The notes: generated by a model from the letters alone, not told the origin. DNA of 64,000 nucleotides from Cyanobacterium stanieri PCC 7202 (GCA_000317655.1 CP003940.1:2737547-2801546), one strand, 5' to 3'; positions 8,479 to 19,464 are shown, numbered from the stretch's first letter. Translations and numbers: made by a program.

Positions 8479-9048
8479 TTAAAGTAATTTTAAAGTTACA
8501 ATGCTATCCCGTACTACCTGACTATCTGTGGCACCATCAATTTTGACCAAAGATTGACCATCAGGACTCAAAAAATAGATCACGAAAAAATCTACATCAT
8601 AATGGGAATCATAAAAAGAAGCGATTAACATTTCACGTCCGTTATTATTAACCACTTGAGGATTATTAAAGGATAAATGGGATTCCATGGAGGTTACTAT
8701 TTGCCCTAAATTGTCTTCACTATCACTAAGACTAAAAGTATTGATTTCCAAAGCCCCCGTACGCCATTTTATGTTACCTATCTCTCCTGCTTCCGTGGCA
8801 CATTGAATTAAATCATAGGTTCCGGGGTTCAAAATCTCGATGGCATCATTGCTTTTTTTCATGGTGCGATAATTGTCAGGAATGGCGATCGCAAAGCCTA
8901 ACTGCTCATTTTCGTAGGTGCGAGTATCCAAAGAAGGTTCGACAAAATTATCTTCACAGGAAGCAAAAGCAGGGTTCATAAAAGTAGGAATGATCACCCC
9001 AAAAGTAGATAACATGAAGAATATAGACAAATAAAACTTAATTTTCAT
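8479..9048 (-). CDS. secreted protein of unknown function
   Basis: From the ATG at 9048 this gives 189 residues beginning MKIKFYLSIFFMLSTFG, a signal peptide that ends near NPAFASC. The Cys after AFAS could be a lipid-modified or disulfide cysteine; a second Cys follows at LIQCATE. The rest is a soluble domain with alternating beta segments (LGFAIAIPDNYRTMKK, FFVIYFLSPDGQSLVKIDGA), rather like PsbP-type or small lipid-carrier folds, but I cannot assign a family. The frame also opens from a TTG three codons upstream. The 298 bases upstream of the next gene show nothing else. Confidence 0.7.
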   Translation of the reverse strand: MKIKFYLSIFFMLSTFGVIIPTFMNPAFASCEDNFVEPSLDTRTYENEQLGFAIAIPDNYRTMKKSNDAIEILNPGTYDLIQCATEAGEIGNIKWRTGALEINTFSLSDSEDNLGQIVTSMESHLSFNNPQVVNNNGREMLIASFYDSHYDVDFFVIYFLSPDGQSLVKIDGATDSQVVRDSIVTLKLL

Positions 9049-9165
9049 AATTGCCAAGACATTCGAGCAAAAAATAAATAATTATTTCCACATCATAACA
9101 ATAAAAATAGAAAAATAATCAAGACTATAATAGTAAAGATAATTTTTACTTTTTTTAAGCATAAA

Positions 9166-9612
9166 ATGGACTTAAATTTACTATTCAACCTTGCAAATAT
9201 CTTTGTATTACCCTTTTGGCTTTTAATGATTGTTTTGCCAAAATGGTCAATTACCCAAAAGATAATGAAATCTTATCTAATATTTATTCCTCTTATATTG
9301 CTTTATATTTATCTATTTTTCACAAGCCTAGATCCAGAATCTGCTCAAACCCTGTCCAATCCACAATTACCAGCATTAGCAGAGGTTTTTAGTAATCCTG
9401 CCGTTACTTTTGCTGGTTGGACCCATTTTCTGGTCTTAGATTTATTTTTGGGGAGATATATTTATTGGCAAGGACAGGAAAAAAATATCTGGACAATTCA
9501 TTCTCTAATTTTATGTCTATTTGCTGGCCCCATGGGTTTTTTATCTCACATCGTCACCGAAGCAATTCAATCGAATCTCAACAAATCAGACATTGCCACC
9601 GAAAACCCCTAA
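9166..9612 (+). CDS. ABA4-like (DUF4281) membrane protein
   Basis: This 148-residue protein has four predicted membrane segments and the family signature of ABA4/DUF4281: LPFWLLMIVLPKW near the start, AGWTHFLVLDLFLGRYIYW in the middle and LCLFAGPMGFLSHI near the end. Plant ABA4 is needed for neoxanthin formation; cyanobacterial members are reported in xanthophyll-related contexts, but the reaction here is not proven. It stands alone, divergent from the secreted protein upstream. Confidence 0.85.
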   Translation: MDLNLLFNLANIFVLPFWLLMIVLPKWSITQKIMKSYLIFIPLILLYIYLFFTSLDPESAQTLSNPQLPALAEVFSNPAVTFAGWTHFLVLDLFLGRYIYWQGQEKNIWTIHSLILCLFAGPMGFLSHIVTEAIQSNLNKSDIATENP

Positions 9613-9617
9613 ATTAA

Positions 9618-9652
9618 CCTAACACCTAAAACCCGATACCTGACACCTTGAC
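9618..9652 (+). repeat. heptamer array CCTRACA-like
   Basis: Five seven-base units follow each other: CCTAACA, CCTAAAA, CCCGATA, CCTGACA, CCTTGAC. They begin six bases after the ABA4-like stop codon. The same unit type recurs at 10941-10975. Confidence 0.65.
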
Positions 9653-9678
9653 AAAAAAATTTTATTCTAAAATCAAGG

Positions 9679-10803
<1,125 letters not shown>

Positions 10804-10940
10804 TCAACAGTACAAATAATAGGATAACAGGGGATGGAAAGATGGGGAGTAGGGGGATGAGGGGTAGGGGAGATAAGGTGAAAAAATAACAATGCAGAAT
10901 TATCCTTTTTTCCTTAATTCTCCCATTGAAAGAAATTAAA

Positions 10941-10975
10941 CCTGTAACCTGACACCTGAAACCTGAAACCTAACT
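10941..10975 (+). repeat. heptamer array CCTGAAA-type overlapping the rimK stop
   Basis: Units CCTGTAA, CCTGACA, CCTGAAA, CCTGAAA and CCTAACT stand in tandem. The last unit overlaps the complement of the rimK stop codon, so the array may have supplied the end of that gene. Confidence 0.65.
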
Positions 10976-11876
10976 AAACCTGAATGCGATCGCGCGTTTT
11001 TATATCCACATTCTTCTCAATAAAATCAATAATCTTATCCGCCACATCAACCCCCGTCGCCTTCTCAATGCCCTCCAAACCAGGGGAAGAATTAACCTCC
11101 ATTACCACCGGGCCATGGTTAGAGCGCAACAAATCCACCCCCGCAACCCGTAAACCCATGGCTTTAGCAGAACGAATGGCAGTGCTTCTTTCCTCGGGAG
11201 TCAGCTTGATTTTTTCCGCCTTACCCCCTCGATGTAAATTGGAACGAAAATCCCCCTCTGGCCCTTGTCTCTTCATCGCCGCCACTACCTTATTACCCAC
11301 CACAAAACAGCGAATATCAGCGCCTTTTGCCTCCTTAATAAACTCCTGCACCAAAATATTAGCATTCAAACCCCGAAAAGCCTGAATTACCGACCTTGCA
11401 GCCTGATCCGTTTCCGCCAAAACTACCCCAATGCCTTGGGTACCTTCCAATAACTTAATCACCAACGGCGCACCCCCCACCGTCTCAATCAACCCATCAA
11501 TATCCTCCGTATCATGGGCAAAGCCCGTCACAGGTAAACCAATCCCCTCCCTAGCCAAAATTTGCACACAGCGCAACTTATCCCGAGAGCGAGAAATCGC
11601 CTGAGATTCATTGGCACTAAATACTCCCATCACCTCAAACTGCCTCACCACCGATAAACCATAAAAAGTTTTAGAAGCGCCAATGCGAGGAATAATGGCA
11701 TCAAAATTTTCCAAAGGTTTTCCCCCATAAACCACTGAAGGATTATGAGACGTAATATTCATATAACAGCGAAGGAAATTAACCACCCTCACCTGATGCC
11801 CTCTTTTTTCTCCTGCCTCCTTCAATCTTCTTGTGGAATAAAGGCTACTATCTTGGGATAGGATCGCAATTTTCAT
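10974..11876 (-). CDS. rimK: ribosomal protein S6--L-glutamate ligase (ATP-grasp)
   Basis: RimK adds glutamate residues to the C-terminus of ribosomal protein S6 in E. coli, and can make poly-glutamate. I start it at the ATG at 11876, giving [20 protein letters not shown], which aligns with E. coli RimK; the frame also opens 19 codons upstream. The 300-residue protein has the N-terminal fold ([16 protein letters not shown]) and ATP-grasp motifs [25 protein letters not shown] and [14 protein letters not shown]. The S6 gene is in the same window at 20.1-20.5 kb, and its product already ends in an acidic tail. Confidence 0.93.
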   Translation of the reverse strand: MKIAILSQDSSLYSTRRLKEAGEKRGHQVRVVNFLRCYMNITSHNPSVVYGGKPLENFDAIIPRIGASKTFYGLSVVRQFEVMGVFSANESQAISRSRDKLRCVQILAREGIGLPVTGFAHDTEDIDGLIETVGGAPLVIKLLEGTQGIGVVLAETDQAARSVIQAFRGLNANILVQEFIKEAKGADIRCFVVGNKVVAAMKRQGPEGDFRSNLHRGGKAEKIKLTPEERSTAIRSAKAMGLRVAGVDLLRSNHGPVVMEVNSSPGLEGIEKATGVDVADKIIDFIEKNVDIKTRDRIQV

Positions 11877-11953
11877 TTTTCTACTCTTAAGATGTCCTTG
11901 TCTATTTTTTCTGATCTCTTGCCCATTGTCCATGTGTGCTTAGATACAATTTA

Positions 11954-12006
11954 GGCGTTGCTGATTTTAGATATAATTTCTTGTTTAATTGGGGAATAGG
12001 CAATAG
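11954..12006 (+). mobile_element. GGCGTTGCTGATTTTAG element, copy 1
   Basis: This 53-base stretch matches, with about six differences, the reverse-strand copy at 46618-46670, and its first 21 bases are identical to those at 58966. The start GGCGTTGCTGA resembles terminal repeats of IS5/IS903-type elements, so it may be a transposon end or MITE remnant. It is read toward the 3' end of the gene at 12015-13283. No transposase is nearby. Confidence 0.5.
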
Positions 12007-12014
12007 TGATAAGA

Positions 12015-13283
12015 TTATGGTTGTTTCAAAGTGAAATTTAAGGGTAAAAAGATGGTACTTCCTTCCTCCATCATCACATTACCCGGATAATGCTGTTCAA
12101 AATTGAAAAATCCTTGACCATCACTCACACTATAATCCCAACTTTTTCCATCACATAATTCAGAATTTAACCCCTCCAAACTTTCAGGAAAACCTCCCTG
12201 TATTTGTCGTACATTTTCCGCCCTCAACACATTTTTAGTTAACTCTCCATCCAACATTACCCAATTAGCACGAAGCCACCAATCTATTAAATTCGGTGTT
12301 GCAATTTCACCCAAAACATTCCACCAAGGAATATTATCAGACGGTAACGATACATTATTTAAATCCACTGAGCAAATACTTTCTTGCTCAAAGAAGGAAA
12401 AAGTATCCAACATTCTACTACCTATATCATTAAACATCATTTGGGTGTATGGTTTTTGAATAAAGTTATGAATAAGATTAAAAGAAGATGTTTCACCTAC
12501 TAACAAAGGACTAAAATTTGAATACGCTTCTATATTAAGGGCGTTTAACACCCCTTGGGAATAATCATAATTGTAATTATCTAACTTTTCTAGCCACTCA
12601 GAGGTTAATGGAGTCATTTGTCTAATAATTCTCATTTGATGCTGAGTAGTAATTAGGGCAACTAATTGAGGGATGAGATAAGGTTGAGGTTGTAAAAATT
12701 GATTTAATCTAAAAGATGCTTCTAAAGTTCTATTTATTTCTGCTTGATTACCTGCTAAAGATTCTGACAATATATGTACCATAAATATTTTTTGTAGGGA
12801 AATTATATTGCCAAAATTAGGTATCTCATAGCTAAGAGGATCTTGTAAGATTTCATGTAAATCATATTGCCATGATAATGAATCTAATTGGAGAATATAA
12901 TTTATGATATTGTTAATATCTTGATTTTTTTCTTCTAAGAATAATGTTATCTCTTCGGGTATTGGTTCTATAAAGTTATTTTTTACTGGTAATTGTTTTT
13001 CTAAGTAAGCATTAATAAATACTAAGGCTTGATCTGTTTCTTCTTGAAAAGAATCTTCTTTTTGATTACTTACTTTTCCTAAACCTAAGTTAACTAAATA
13101 TTGATCAAATTGTTCATTATTATAATTAATGGCTTTTGAGTTTACACTTTTAAAAAAATCTTCTGCTTCATTTATGTATTGTTGTTGAATAGCATTGACT
13201 ATAAAATTCATGAATACCAGTAATATTACCCCAATTCCTAATATATCGAGAATAATATAGATTAACAAATTAGTTTTTTTCAT
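12015..13283 (-). CDS. membrane-anchored protein of unknown function
   Basis: This 422-residue protein has one N-terminal membrane segment (IYIILDILGIGVILLVFMNF) and a large, mainly helical, acidic periplasmic or lumenal part with many Leu, Ile, Asn and Gln residues. Four cysteines or fewer are visible, two of them near the end (LCDGKSWDYSV). The closing part GKSWDYSVSDGQGFFNFEQ looks like the end of a pilin-like or substrate-type fold seen in some planktonic bacterial secreted proteins, but I do not recognise a family. No neighbour suggests a job. The start ATG at 13283 gives a good membrane anchor. Confidence 0.7.
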   Translation of the reverse strand: MKKTNLLIYIILDILGIGVILLVFMNFIVNAIQQQYINEAEDFFKSVNSKAINYNNEQFDQYLVNLGLGKVSNQKEDSFQEETDQALVFINAYLEKQLPVKNNFIEPIPEEITLFLEEKNQDINNIINYILQLDSLSWQYDLHEILQDPLSYEIPNFGNIISLQKIFMVHILSESLAGNQAEINRTLEASFRLNQFLQPQPYLIPQLVALITTQHQMRIIRQMTPLTSEWLEKLDNYNYDYSQGVLNALNIEAYSNFSPLLVGETSSFNLIHNFIQKPYTQMMFNDIGSRMLDTFSFFEQESICSVDLNNVSLPSDNIPWWNVLGEIATPNLIDWWLRANWVMLDGELTKNVLRAENVRQIQGGFPESLEGLNSELCDGKSWDYSVSDGQGFFNFEQHYPGNVMMEEGSTIFLPLNFTLKQP

Positions 13284-13720
13284 ATTTATTAATTAATATA
13301 ATATTTATTTTATTATCAAATAGCCTCGATAGTCGAATTAATTAGACCAAATAACACTGCTTGTTTGTAAAATAGTAGTATTTTTGTATATTAAGATTTT
13401 ATTATATTTTTGTCTTCGTAAGCATAGAATGAGAATTATTTAGATATAAAGAATTTAAGCTCTTTGTAAATAGTGATAATTTTGTCCACAAGTTGCAATC
13501 TTTTTCATAAAATCAGTGTGCGATCGCCCTTAAAAGTCAAACAAGAAAATAGATTTATAAGTATATTTACTATCAAAAGATTAAACTATTTATGACTAAA
13601 ACTTTTGTGGTAAGATTTTTATAGAAAAAAAGTATTATCTACTATGCAATAGTAACATTATTGCCTCTACATTGATAAGAAAAAAATAGGGAATTTCATT
13701 ATATTTATTAGGGGGTTTTT
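13284..13720. other. intergenic region upstream of putA
   Basis: This 437-base AT-rich gap between divergent genes contains one HIP1-like GCGATCGC site near 13521 and a G-rich ribosome-binding site (GGGGG at 13711-13715) before putA. I see no frame longer than about a dozen codons from an ATG and no strong hairpin. Confidence 0.5.
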
Positions 13721-16700
13721 ATGGTAGCTATTAATAATACAATTACATCCTACGAAGAAGCTACACAGACGATCGCACGGGATTTAATTCAAGCAACGAG
13801 ACAAAAAGGAAATATTTTTAGTAAGTTAAAAGAGCAGGTACAATTTGACGATAAATTGATGGGTTGGACCATGAGTAACCCCGGTTTAAGGGTTCAACTA
13901 TTCCGCTTCATTGATGCGTTACCTGCATTGCAAAGTAAGCCAGAAATTGCCCGTCATTTTCAACAGTATTTAACCACTGAAGAAGTGGAATTGCCCGACG
14001 CGCTTAAGGGTATTCTTAATTTTAGTGATCCTAATTCACCCCCTGCCCAAATTGCCTCGGCAACCATTACTAAGGCGGTGGAAACCCTTGCTTATAAATA
14101 CATTTCGGGGGAAACCATCAAGGAAGTAATTAAAGCAGTGGAAAGGATGCGTAAGGAGAAAATGGGCTTTACCATCGACTTGTTAGGAGAGGCGGTAATA
14201 ACTGAAGCCGAGGCACAGTCTTATTTACAAAACTACCTCGATTTAATTACCCAGTTAAGTAACCAAGCCCAAAAATGGTCAACTATTCCCGAAATTGATA
14301 CCGCAGACGGGGAAAATTTGCCCAAGGTACAGGTATCAGTGAAATTGACGGCTTTTTATTCCCAGTTTGATGCCATTGATCCAGAAGGGAGTAAAATGAT
14401 GGTGTGCGATCGCATCAGGACGTTACTTCGTCACGCCAAGGAAAAGGGGGCAGCGGTACACTTTGATATGGAACAATATGCCTACAAGGATTTGACCATA
14501 TCTATCTTACAGGAATTATTGATGGAGGAGGAATTTCGCTCCCGTACCGATATTGGGGTGACGATTCAGGGTTATTTACGGGATTCGGAAGAGGATTTAA
14601 AAAACTGGATTGAGTGGGCAAAAAAACGAGGTAATCCCATTACCATCAGATTAGTAAAAGGGGCATACTGGGATCAAGAAACCATCAAATCCCGTCAAAA
14701 TCATTGGCAACAGCCCGTATTTAATCAAAAACCAGAAACTGATATTAACTACGAGAATCTTATTCGTCTTCTCCTCGAAAATCATCAATATGTGTACAGT
14801 GCGATCGCCTCTCACAATGTTAGAACTCAAGCAAGTGCGATCGCCATTGCCGAAACCCTACAAATTCCCAAACGCAGATTTGAATGTCAGATACTTTATG
14901 GCATGGGGGAAAACCTTGCCAAAGCCATTGTTAAAAGAGGACATCGAGTGAGGGTATATGCCCCCTACGGTAAACTTTTACCCGGTATGGCATACCTTAT
15001 CCGCCGTTTACTCGAAAATACCGCCAATAGCTCCTTTTTACGGCAAAATTCCGAAGAAAAACCCATCGAGGAATTAATCGCACCCCCCGCCCATCATCTT
15101 AAGGAAAATGAAAAAGTCCCCGTTACTGAGGCAGAAAAAGAGATCCCCCCAACCCCCCTTGATAAGGGGGGCTTCCATGCGGCGCCTGACACCGACTACG
15201 GTAGAGAAAGCAACCTCGTAAAAGCACGACAAGCCCTCACCATCGTTAACAACCAACTCGGTAAAACCTACCTACCCCTGATTAACGGTGAATATGTGCA
15301 AACCGACGAATATATCGATTCCGTCAACCCCTCCACCCCCTCCCAAATTGTCGGTAAAATCGGCTTAATTTCCCTTTCTCAGGCGGATCAAGCCATGGAA
15401 ACGGCAAAAGAAGCCTTTAAAACTTGGAGCAAAACCAGCGCCACCCAAAGGGCGGATATTTTACGTCGGGCGGCGGACATTATGGAACAAAAACGCCATG
15501 AATTAACCGCTTGGATGTGTTTTGAAGTGGGTAAAATCGTTAAAGAAGGTGATCCTGAAGTGTCAGAGGCGATCGATTTTTGTCGCTACTATGCCTCAGA
15601 AATGGAACGGTTAGAGCAGGGTTATAACTACGATGTGGCAGGGGAAAATGACCGTTATTTTTATCAACCCAAAGGCATCGCCCTGATTATTTCTCCTTGG
15701 AATTTCCCCTTTGCCATTGCTACGGGGATGACGGTGGCGGCATTGGTGGCGGGTAACTGTGCCTTACTCAAACCTGCGGCTACTAGTACAGTAATCGGGG
15801 CGAAAATTGCCGAAATTTTGACCGAGGCGGGGATTCCTAAAGGAGTGTTTCAATATATTCCCGGTAAGGGTTCGGTGGTAGGAGATTATCTGGTAAAACA
15901 TCCTGATATACATTTAATTGCCTTCACGGGTTCGAGGGAAGTGGGTTGTAAGATTTATGCCGATGCCGCCATATTGCAACCGAAACAAAAACACCTCAAA
16001 AAAGTGATTGCCGAGATGGGGGGTAAAAATGCCATTATCATCGATGAAAGTGCGGATTTAGATCAAGGGGTGGCGGGAGTTGTCCAGTCGGCTTTTGGTT
16101 TTAGTGGGCAAAAGTGTTCGGCTTGTAGTCGAGTAATTGTCTTAAACACTGTCTATGATGCCTTTGTGGAGCGTTTAATTGAGGCGGTAAAATCTCTTCA
16201 TGTGGGGGATGCGAAAAACCCTAGTACGAAGATTGGCCCTGTCATTGATGCGGCTGCCCAAACTCGTATTTTGGAATATATCGAGAAGGGAAAAGAGCAA
16301 GGCACTTTGGCTATACAGGTAGAAGCACCTGAGCAGGGTTATTTCGTCCCTCCCACTGTTTTCACTGATATTACAGAGGATGCAGTAATTGCTCAGGAGG
16401 AAATTTTTGGGCCTGTGTTGGCGGTGATAAAAGCTGATGGTTTTGATCATGCCCTAGCCATTGCCAATGGTACTGATTATGCCCTGACAGGGGGGTTATA
16501 TTCTCGTACTCCTGCCCACATTGATAGGGCTTATAAGGAGTTTGAGGTGGGTAATCTTTATATTAACAGGGGCATCACAGGGGCGATCGTTGCCCGTCAA
16601 CCCTTCGGCGGTTTTAAACTCTCGGGGGTAGGCTCAAAGGCAGGAGGCCCTGATTATCTACTGCAATTTTTAGAACCTCGGGTAGTCACTGAAAATATCC

Positions 16701-16741
16701 AAAGACAAGGTTTCGCACCCATCGAAGGAGCAGACAATTAA
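13721..16741 (+). CDS. putA: bifunctional proline dehydrogenase / 1-pyrroline-5-carboxylate dehydrogenase
   Basis: PutA oxidises proline to glutamate: a flavin-dependent first half and an NAD-dependent second half. The 1006-residue protein has the proline dehydrogenase barrel at about 150-455 (KVQVSVKLTAFYSQF, VRLVKGAYWDQE-like ITIRLVKGAYWD, RVYAPYGKLLPGMAYLIRR) and an aldehyde dehydrogenase domain at about 510-990 (ISPWNFPFAIATG, GFSGQKCSACSRV with the catalytic Cys, EEIFGPVLAV). It lacks the N-terminal ribbon-helix-helix repressor domain of E. coli PutA. The linker between the two halves contains a palindromic repeat read in frame (about residues 474-484). A bidirectional terminator follows. 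Confidence 0.95.
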   Translation: MVAINNTITSYEEATQTIARDLIQATRQKGNIFSKLKEQVQFDDKLMGWTMSNPGLRVQLFRFIDALPALQSKPEIARHFQQYLTTEEVELPDALKGILNFSDPNSPPAQIASATITKAVETLAYKYISGETIKEVIKAVERMRKEKMGFTIDLLGEAVITEAEAQSYLQNYLDLITQLSNQAQKWSTIPEIDTADGENLPKVQVSVKLTAFYSQFDAIDPEGSKMMVCDRIRTLLRHAKEKGAAVHFDMEQYAYKDLTISILQELLMEEEFRSRTDIGVTIQGYLRDSEEDLKNWIEWAKKRGNPITIRLVKGAYWDQETIKSRQNHWQQPVFNQKPETDINYENLIRLLLENHQYVYSAIASHNVRTQASAIAIAETLQIPKRRFECQILYGMGENLAKAIVKRGHRVRVYAPYGKLLPGMAYLIRRLLENTANSSFLRQNSEEKPIEELIAPPAHHLKENEKVPVTEAEKEIPPTPLDKGGFHAAPDTDYGRESNLVKARQALTIVNNQLGKTYLPLINGEYVQTDEYIDSVNPSTPSQIVGKIGLISLSQADQAMETAKEAFKTWSKTSATQRADILRRAADIMEQKRHELTAWMCFEVGKIVKEGDPEVSEAIDFCRYYASEMERLEQGYNYDVAGENDRYFYQPKGIALIISPWNFPFAIATGMTVAALVAGNCALLKPAATSTVIGAKIAEILTEAGIPKGVFQYIPGKGSVVGDYLVKHPDIHLIAFTGSREVGCKIYADAAILQPKQKHLKKVIAEMGGKNAIIIDESADLDQGVAGVVQSAFGFSGQKCSACSRVIVLNTVYDAFVERLIEAVKSLHVGDAKNPSTKIGPVIDAAAQTRILEYIEKGKEQGTLAIQVEAPEQGYFVPPTVFTDITEDAVIAQEEIFGPVLAVIKADGFDHALAIANGTDYALTGGLYSRTPAHIDRAYKEFEVGNLYINRGITGAIVARQPFGGFKLSGVGSKAGGPDYLLQFLEPRVVTENIQRQGFAPIEGADN
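15142..15171 (+). repeat. palindromic repeat embedded in the putA reading frame
   Basis: The run ends in a perfect palindrome, CCCCCCTT-GAT-AAGGGGGG (15153-15171), preceded by a C-rich arm. It encodes IPPTPLDKGG, a peptide I know as the translation of a common intergenic repeat of cyanobacterial genomes. It falls in the linker between the two enzymatic domains, where extra residues should be tolerated. Confidence 0.7.
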
Positions 16742-16751
16742 ATAACCTCTT

Positions 16752-16775
16752 AAATCCCCCAAGTCTGGGGGATTT
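16752..16775. terminator. bidirectional terminator between putA and pdhC
   Basis: AAATCCCCC and GGGGGATTT form a perfect 9-base-pair stem with a 6-base loop, between convergent genes, flanked by A on one side and T on the other. It can serve both strands. Confidence 0.75.
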
Positions 16776-16795
16776 TGCACTTTTAGGATACAACT

Positions 16796-18058
16796 TTACA
16801 GAGTCAAGGAATGGGTTTCGGACTCAATTAACTGAGCTAAATCCTTGAGGAAGGAAGCGGCATCAGCACCGTAGATATTACGATGGTCACAGGTGATATT
16901 AACGGTCATTTGATTTTTAACTCCAAAGAAGCCATTTCCATCAGATACTACCGTAGGACGAGCGCCCCCTACTGCTAAAATAGAACCTTGTCCGGGAGGT
17001 AAGATAGCATCAAAACCACTCACGCCAAACATTCCTAGGTTAGAAATAGTGAAGGTGCCTGTGCTATATTCATCAGGTTGTAATTGTTTTGCTCTGGCTC
17101 TGGCGACTAAATCTTTCCAGCTACGGGCAAGGGAGTAAATATCCACTTGATCAGCATTTTTCAATACAGGGGTAATCAAACCACCATCTGGCATAGCAAC
17201 GGCGATCGCAATGTTGATACTTTCATTGTACTTAATACCCGCATCAGTATAGCTAGAATTAACAATGGGGTGTTTTTGTAGAGTTAGAGCTACCGCCTTG
17301 GCGAGTAATGCAGTCATGGTTACACCCTTGGGCTTAATTTGACGATAAAGGGTATCAAGGGCATCGGTGGTAATATCATAACTAACATGGAAGGTAGGCA
17401 CCTGTAAACTCGCCATCATATTCCTTACCACTGCCTGTTGAAGAGTATTGAGGGGTACAGTTTCCCCAGCAAGGTTATTTACAGGAGCCTGAGCAGGAGT
17501 AGAGGGGGGAGCCGTGACCGCAGAAACAGGGGCAACAGTGGGCTGACTAGGAGCTTTTCCTGCCACTTTTTCCACATCCTCAGCGGTGATGCGTCCATTT
17601 AAACCAGTACCTGTAATGGTGGTTAAATCAACCTTCAACTCCTTCGCTAGTTTTTTGGCACGGGGAGAAGCGATTAATCTGCCACTGGGTTTATTAATGG
17701 GGGTGGGGGTAGGTTCAGGGGTTGCTACTTCGACTTTTTCCTCTACCTTGGGAGCCGATGCACCATTGGATTGACTAGGGGCGCTACTAGCTTTTTTCTG
17801 AGCTTCTTCAATTTCCGCCTCAGTTTCGGCAATATAAGCAATGGCAGCACCCACGGGTGCCTCTTGCCCTGCATCTACTAAAATAGTTGCCAAATAACCA
17901 GAATAAAAAGATTCTACATCCATATCCGCTTTGTCTGATTCCACAACAACGACGGTTTCTCCTTTTTCAATCTTATCTCCGGGAGCTTTTTCCCATGAAA
18001 CTATTTTCCCCTCGGTCATGGTAGAACTGAGGGCTGGCATAAATATATCGTGAATCAT
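16796..18058 (-). CDS. pdhC: pyruvate dehydrogenase complex E2, dihydrolipoamide acetyltransferase
   Basis: E2 takes the acetyl group from the pyruvate decarboxylase and passes it to coenzyme A. The 420-residue protein has one N-terminal lipoyl domain with the modified Lys in VVESDKADMDVES, a Pro/Ala-rich linker, a peripheral subunit-binding domain at about 127-165 (ASPRAKKLAKELKVDL), another flexible linker, and the catalytic domain from about 200 on, with the active-site motif DHRNIYGADAASFLKD that is typical of cyanobacteria and plastids. It is a single gene, as pdh genes are scattered in cyanobacteria, and convergent with putA. Confidence 0.93.
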   Translation of the reverse strand: MIHDIFMPALSSTMTEGKIVSWEKAPGDKIEKGETVVVVESDKADMDVESFYSGYLATILVDAGQEAPVGAAIAYIAETEAEIEEAQKKASSAPSQSNGASAPKVEEKVEVATPEPTPTPINKPSGRLIASPRAKKLAKELKVDLTTITGTGLNGRITAEDVEKVAGKAPSQPTVAPVSAVTAPPSTPAQAPVNNLAGETVPLNTLQQAVVRNMMASLQVPTFHVSYDITTDALDTLYRQIKPKGVTMTALLAKAVALTLQKHPIVNSSYTDAGIKYNESINIAIAVAMPDGGLITPVLKNADQVDIYSLARSWKDLVARARAKQLQPDEYSTGTFTISNLGMFGVSGFDAILPPGQGSILAVGGARPTVVSDGNGFFGVKNQMTVNITCDHRNIYGADAASFLKDLAQLIESETHSLTL

Positions 18059-18168
18059 TTAGTTTACAATTTAATCTTATTTAGTTCTCAAACTCCCTAT
18101 TATATAGGAATTTGACTACCACAAAAGCCAACAGGTTACTAAAAAAATTGTCTTGATTATGGGTAAGG

Positions 18169-19464
18169 TTATTTTTGCAGGATATTACCCAAAAAGTACC
18201 CTAGGAGATACAGGGAACCACACAAAACAATGTTATATTGCTCTTGATTGTTGATGGTGACTGCTCGATTGAGTCCTTGGAATAGGTCATTTTCTATTTC
18301 AATTTTACTTAAGTCGTTACGGGTTTGGTGGGCTATTTGGGCTAATTCTTGGGGATCAATACTACTATGATCAGGCACGGGTACGAGAATGAGTTGATCC
18401 CCAGATTTTAATAATGTTTTGAGGATTCCTTGATGATCTTTGGTGGATAACATTCCCATTACCCAGATAGTTTTTTTAGTGAGGGTATCAACATATTGTC
18501 GTAAAATTCTCGCTGAATCAACGTTGTGGGCGCCGTCAATTAATATATTATGGTCTTTCCACTGGATCCATTCTAGTCTGCCTTGCCATTGGGTTTTTTT
18601 CATGCCTTGGATGATGGCTTGGGGATCAATGTTCCATCCCTGTGCTTGTAGGGTTTGAATAGTGGCGATCGCCACGGCGGAGTTTTGCAGTTGAATATCA
18701 CCGTTTAAACTGAGGGGGTATTGGATACCTTGATAGGTTGCCCATGGTTGTTCATCCCGTACTATTTTTTGAGCAGGTTCGACGATGGTATAGGGACAGT
18801 GTAATTGTTCGATTTTATCCATGACCACCTGATGAGCCTCGGGGGGAAGTTGACCAACAATGACAGGACGCTCAGATTTGATTATCCCTGCCTTTTCGGT
18901 GGCGATTTTGGCGAGGGTATCCCCCAATCTTTGCCAATGTTCCCGACTGATAGATGTAATTATACTCGCTAAGGGGCGATCGCCCACATTGGTAGCATCT
19001 AACCTTCCCCCTAAACCAACCTCCATCACCGCCACATCTACCCCTGATTGAGCAAAATATAACCAAGCCGCCGCCGTAATTACTTCAAATTGGGTAGGGT
19101 GTTCCTCTGGAGGACTATTGGCAGGACGAAGGGCGATGGTCTTTTGCACAGTATCCAAAATTTCTAGTAAATCCTCATCCTTGATCTGCTCATTATTAAT
19201 GCAAATTCTTTCATTCCAGCGAACCAAATGGGGAGAAATAAAACGACCCGTTTTATACCCTGCCTCCGTCAACACAGAAGATAAATAAGCACATACCGAA
19301 CCCTTACCATTAGTTCCTGCGACGTGGATAAAAGGAACCTTCTGCTGAGGATTACCCAACTCAGCCAACAGTTTTTTGATTCTTACCAAACCCAAATTGA
19401 TCCCAAACCGTTGGAAAGGTTCGAGTAAAGCATTAATCTCCTTTTGTCCGTCAGCCATCATCAT
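18169..19464 (-). CDS. folC: bifunctional folylpolyglutamate synthase / dihydrofolate synthase
   Basis: FolC joins glutamate to dihydropteroate and then to reduced folates, using ATP. The protein has the Mur-ligase-type P-loop GTNGKGSVCAYLSS, the substrate motif TQFEVITAAAWLYFA, GGRLDATNV and the C-terminal domain mark DGAHNVDSARIL. I start it in the ATG triplet around 19458-19464, behind a GGGGG; the frame remains open back to a GTG at 19494, whose hydrophobic extra residues are not typical. Exact start is uncertain by a few codons. A tRNA-Pro gene lies upstream on the same strand. Confidence 0.9.
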   Translation of the reverse strand: MMMADGQKEINALLEPFQRFGINLGLVRIKKLLAELGNPQQKVPFIHVAGTNGKGSVCAYLSSVLTEAGYKTGRFISPHLVRWNERICINNEQIKDEDLLEILDTVQKTIALRPANSPPEEHPTQFEVITAAAWLYFAQSGVDVAVMEVGLGGRLDATNVGDRPLASIITSISREHWQRLGDTLAKIATEKAGIIKSERPVIVGQLPPEAHQVVMDKIEQLHCPYTIVEPAQKIVRDEQPWATYQGIQYPLSLNGDIQLQNSAVAIATIQTLQAQGWNIDPQAIIQGMKKTQWQGRLEWIQWKDHNILIDGAHNVDSARILRQYVDTLTKKTIWVMGMLSTKDHQGILKTLLKSGDQLILVPVPDHSSIDPQELAQIAHQTRNDLSKIEIENDLFQGLNRAVTINNQEQYNIVLCGSLYLLGYFLGNILQK

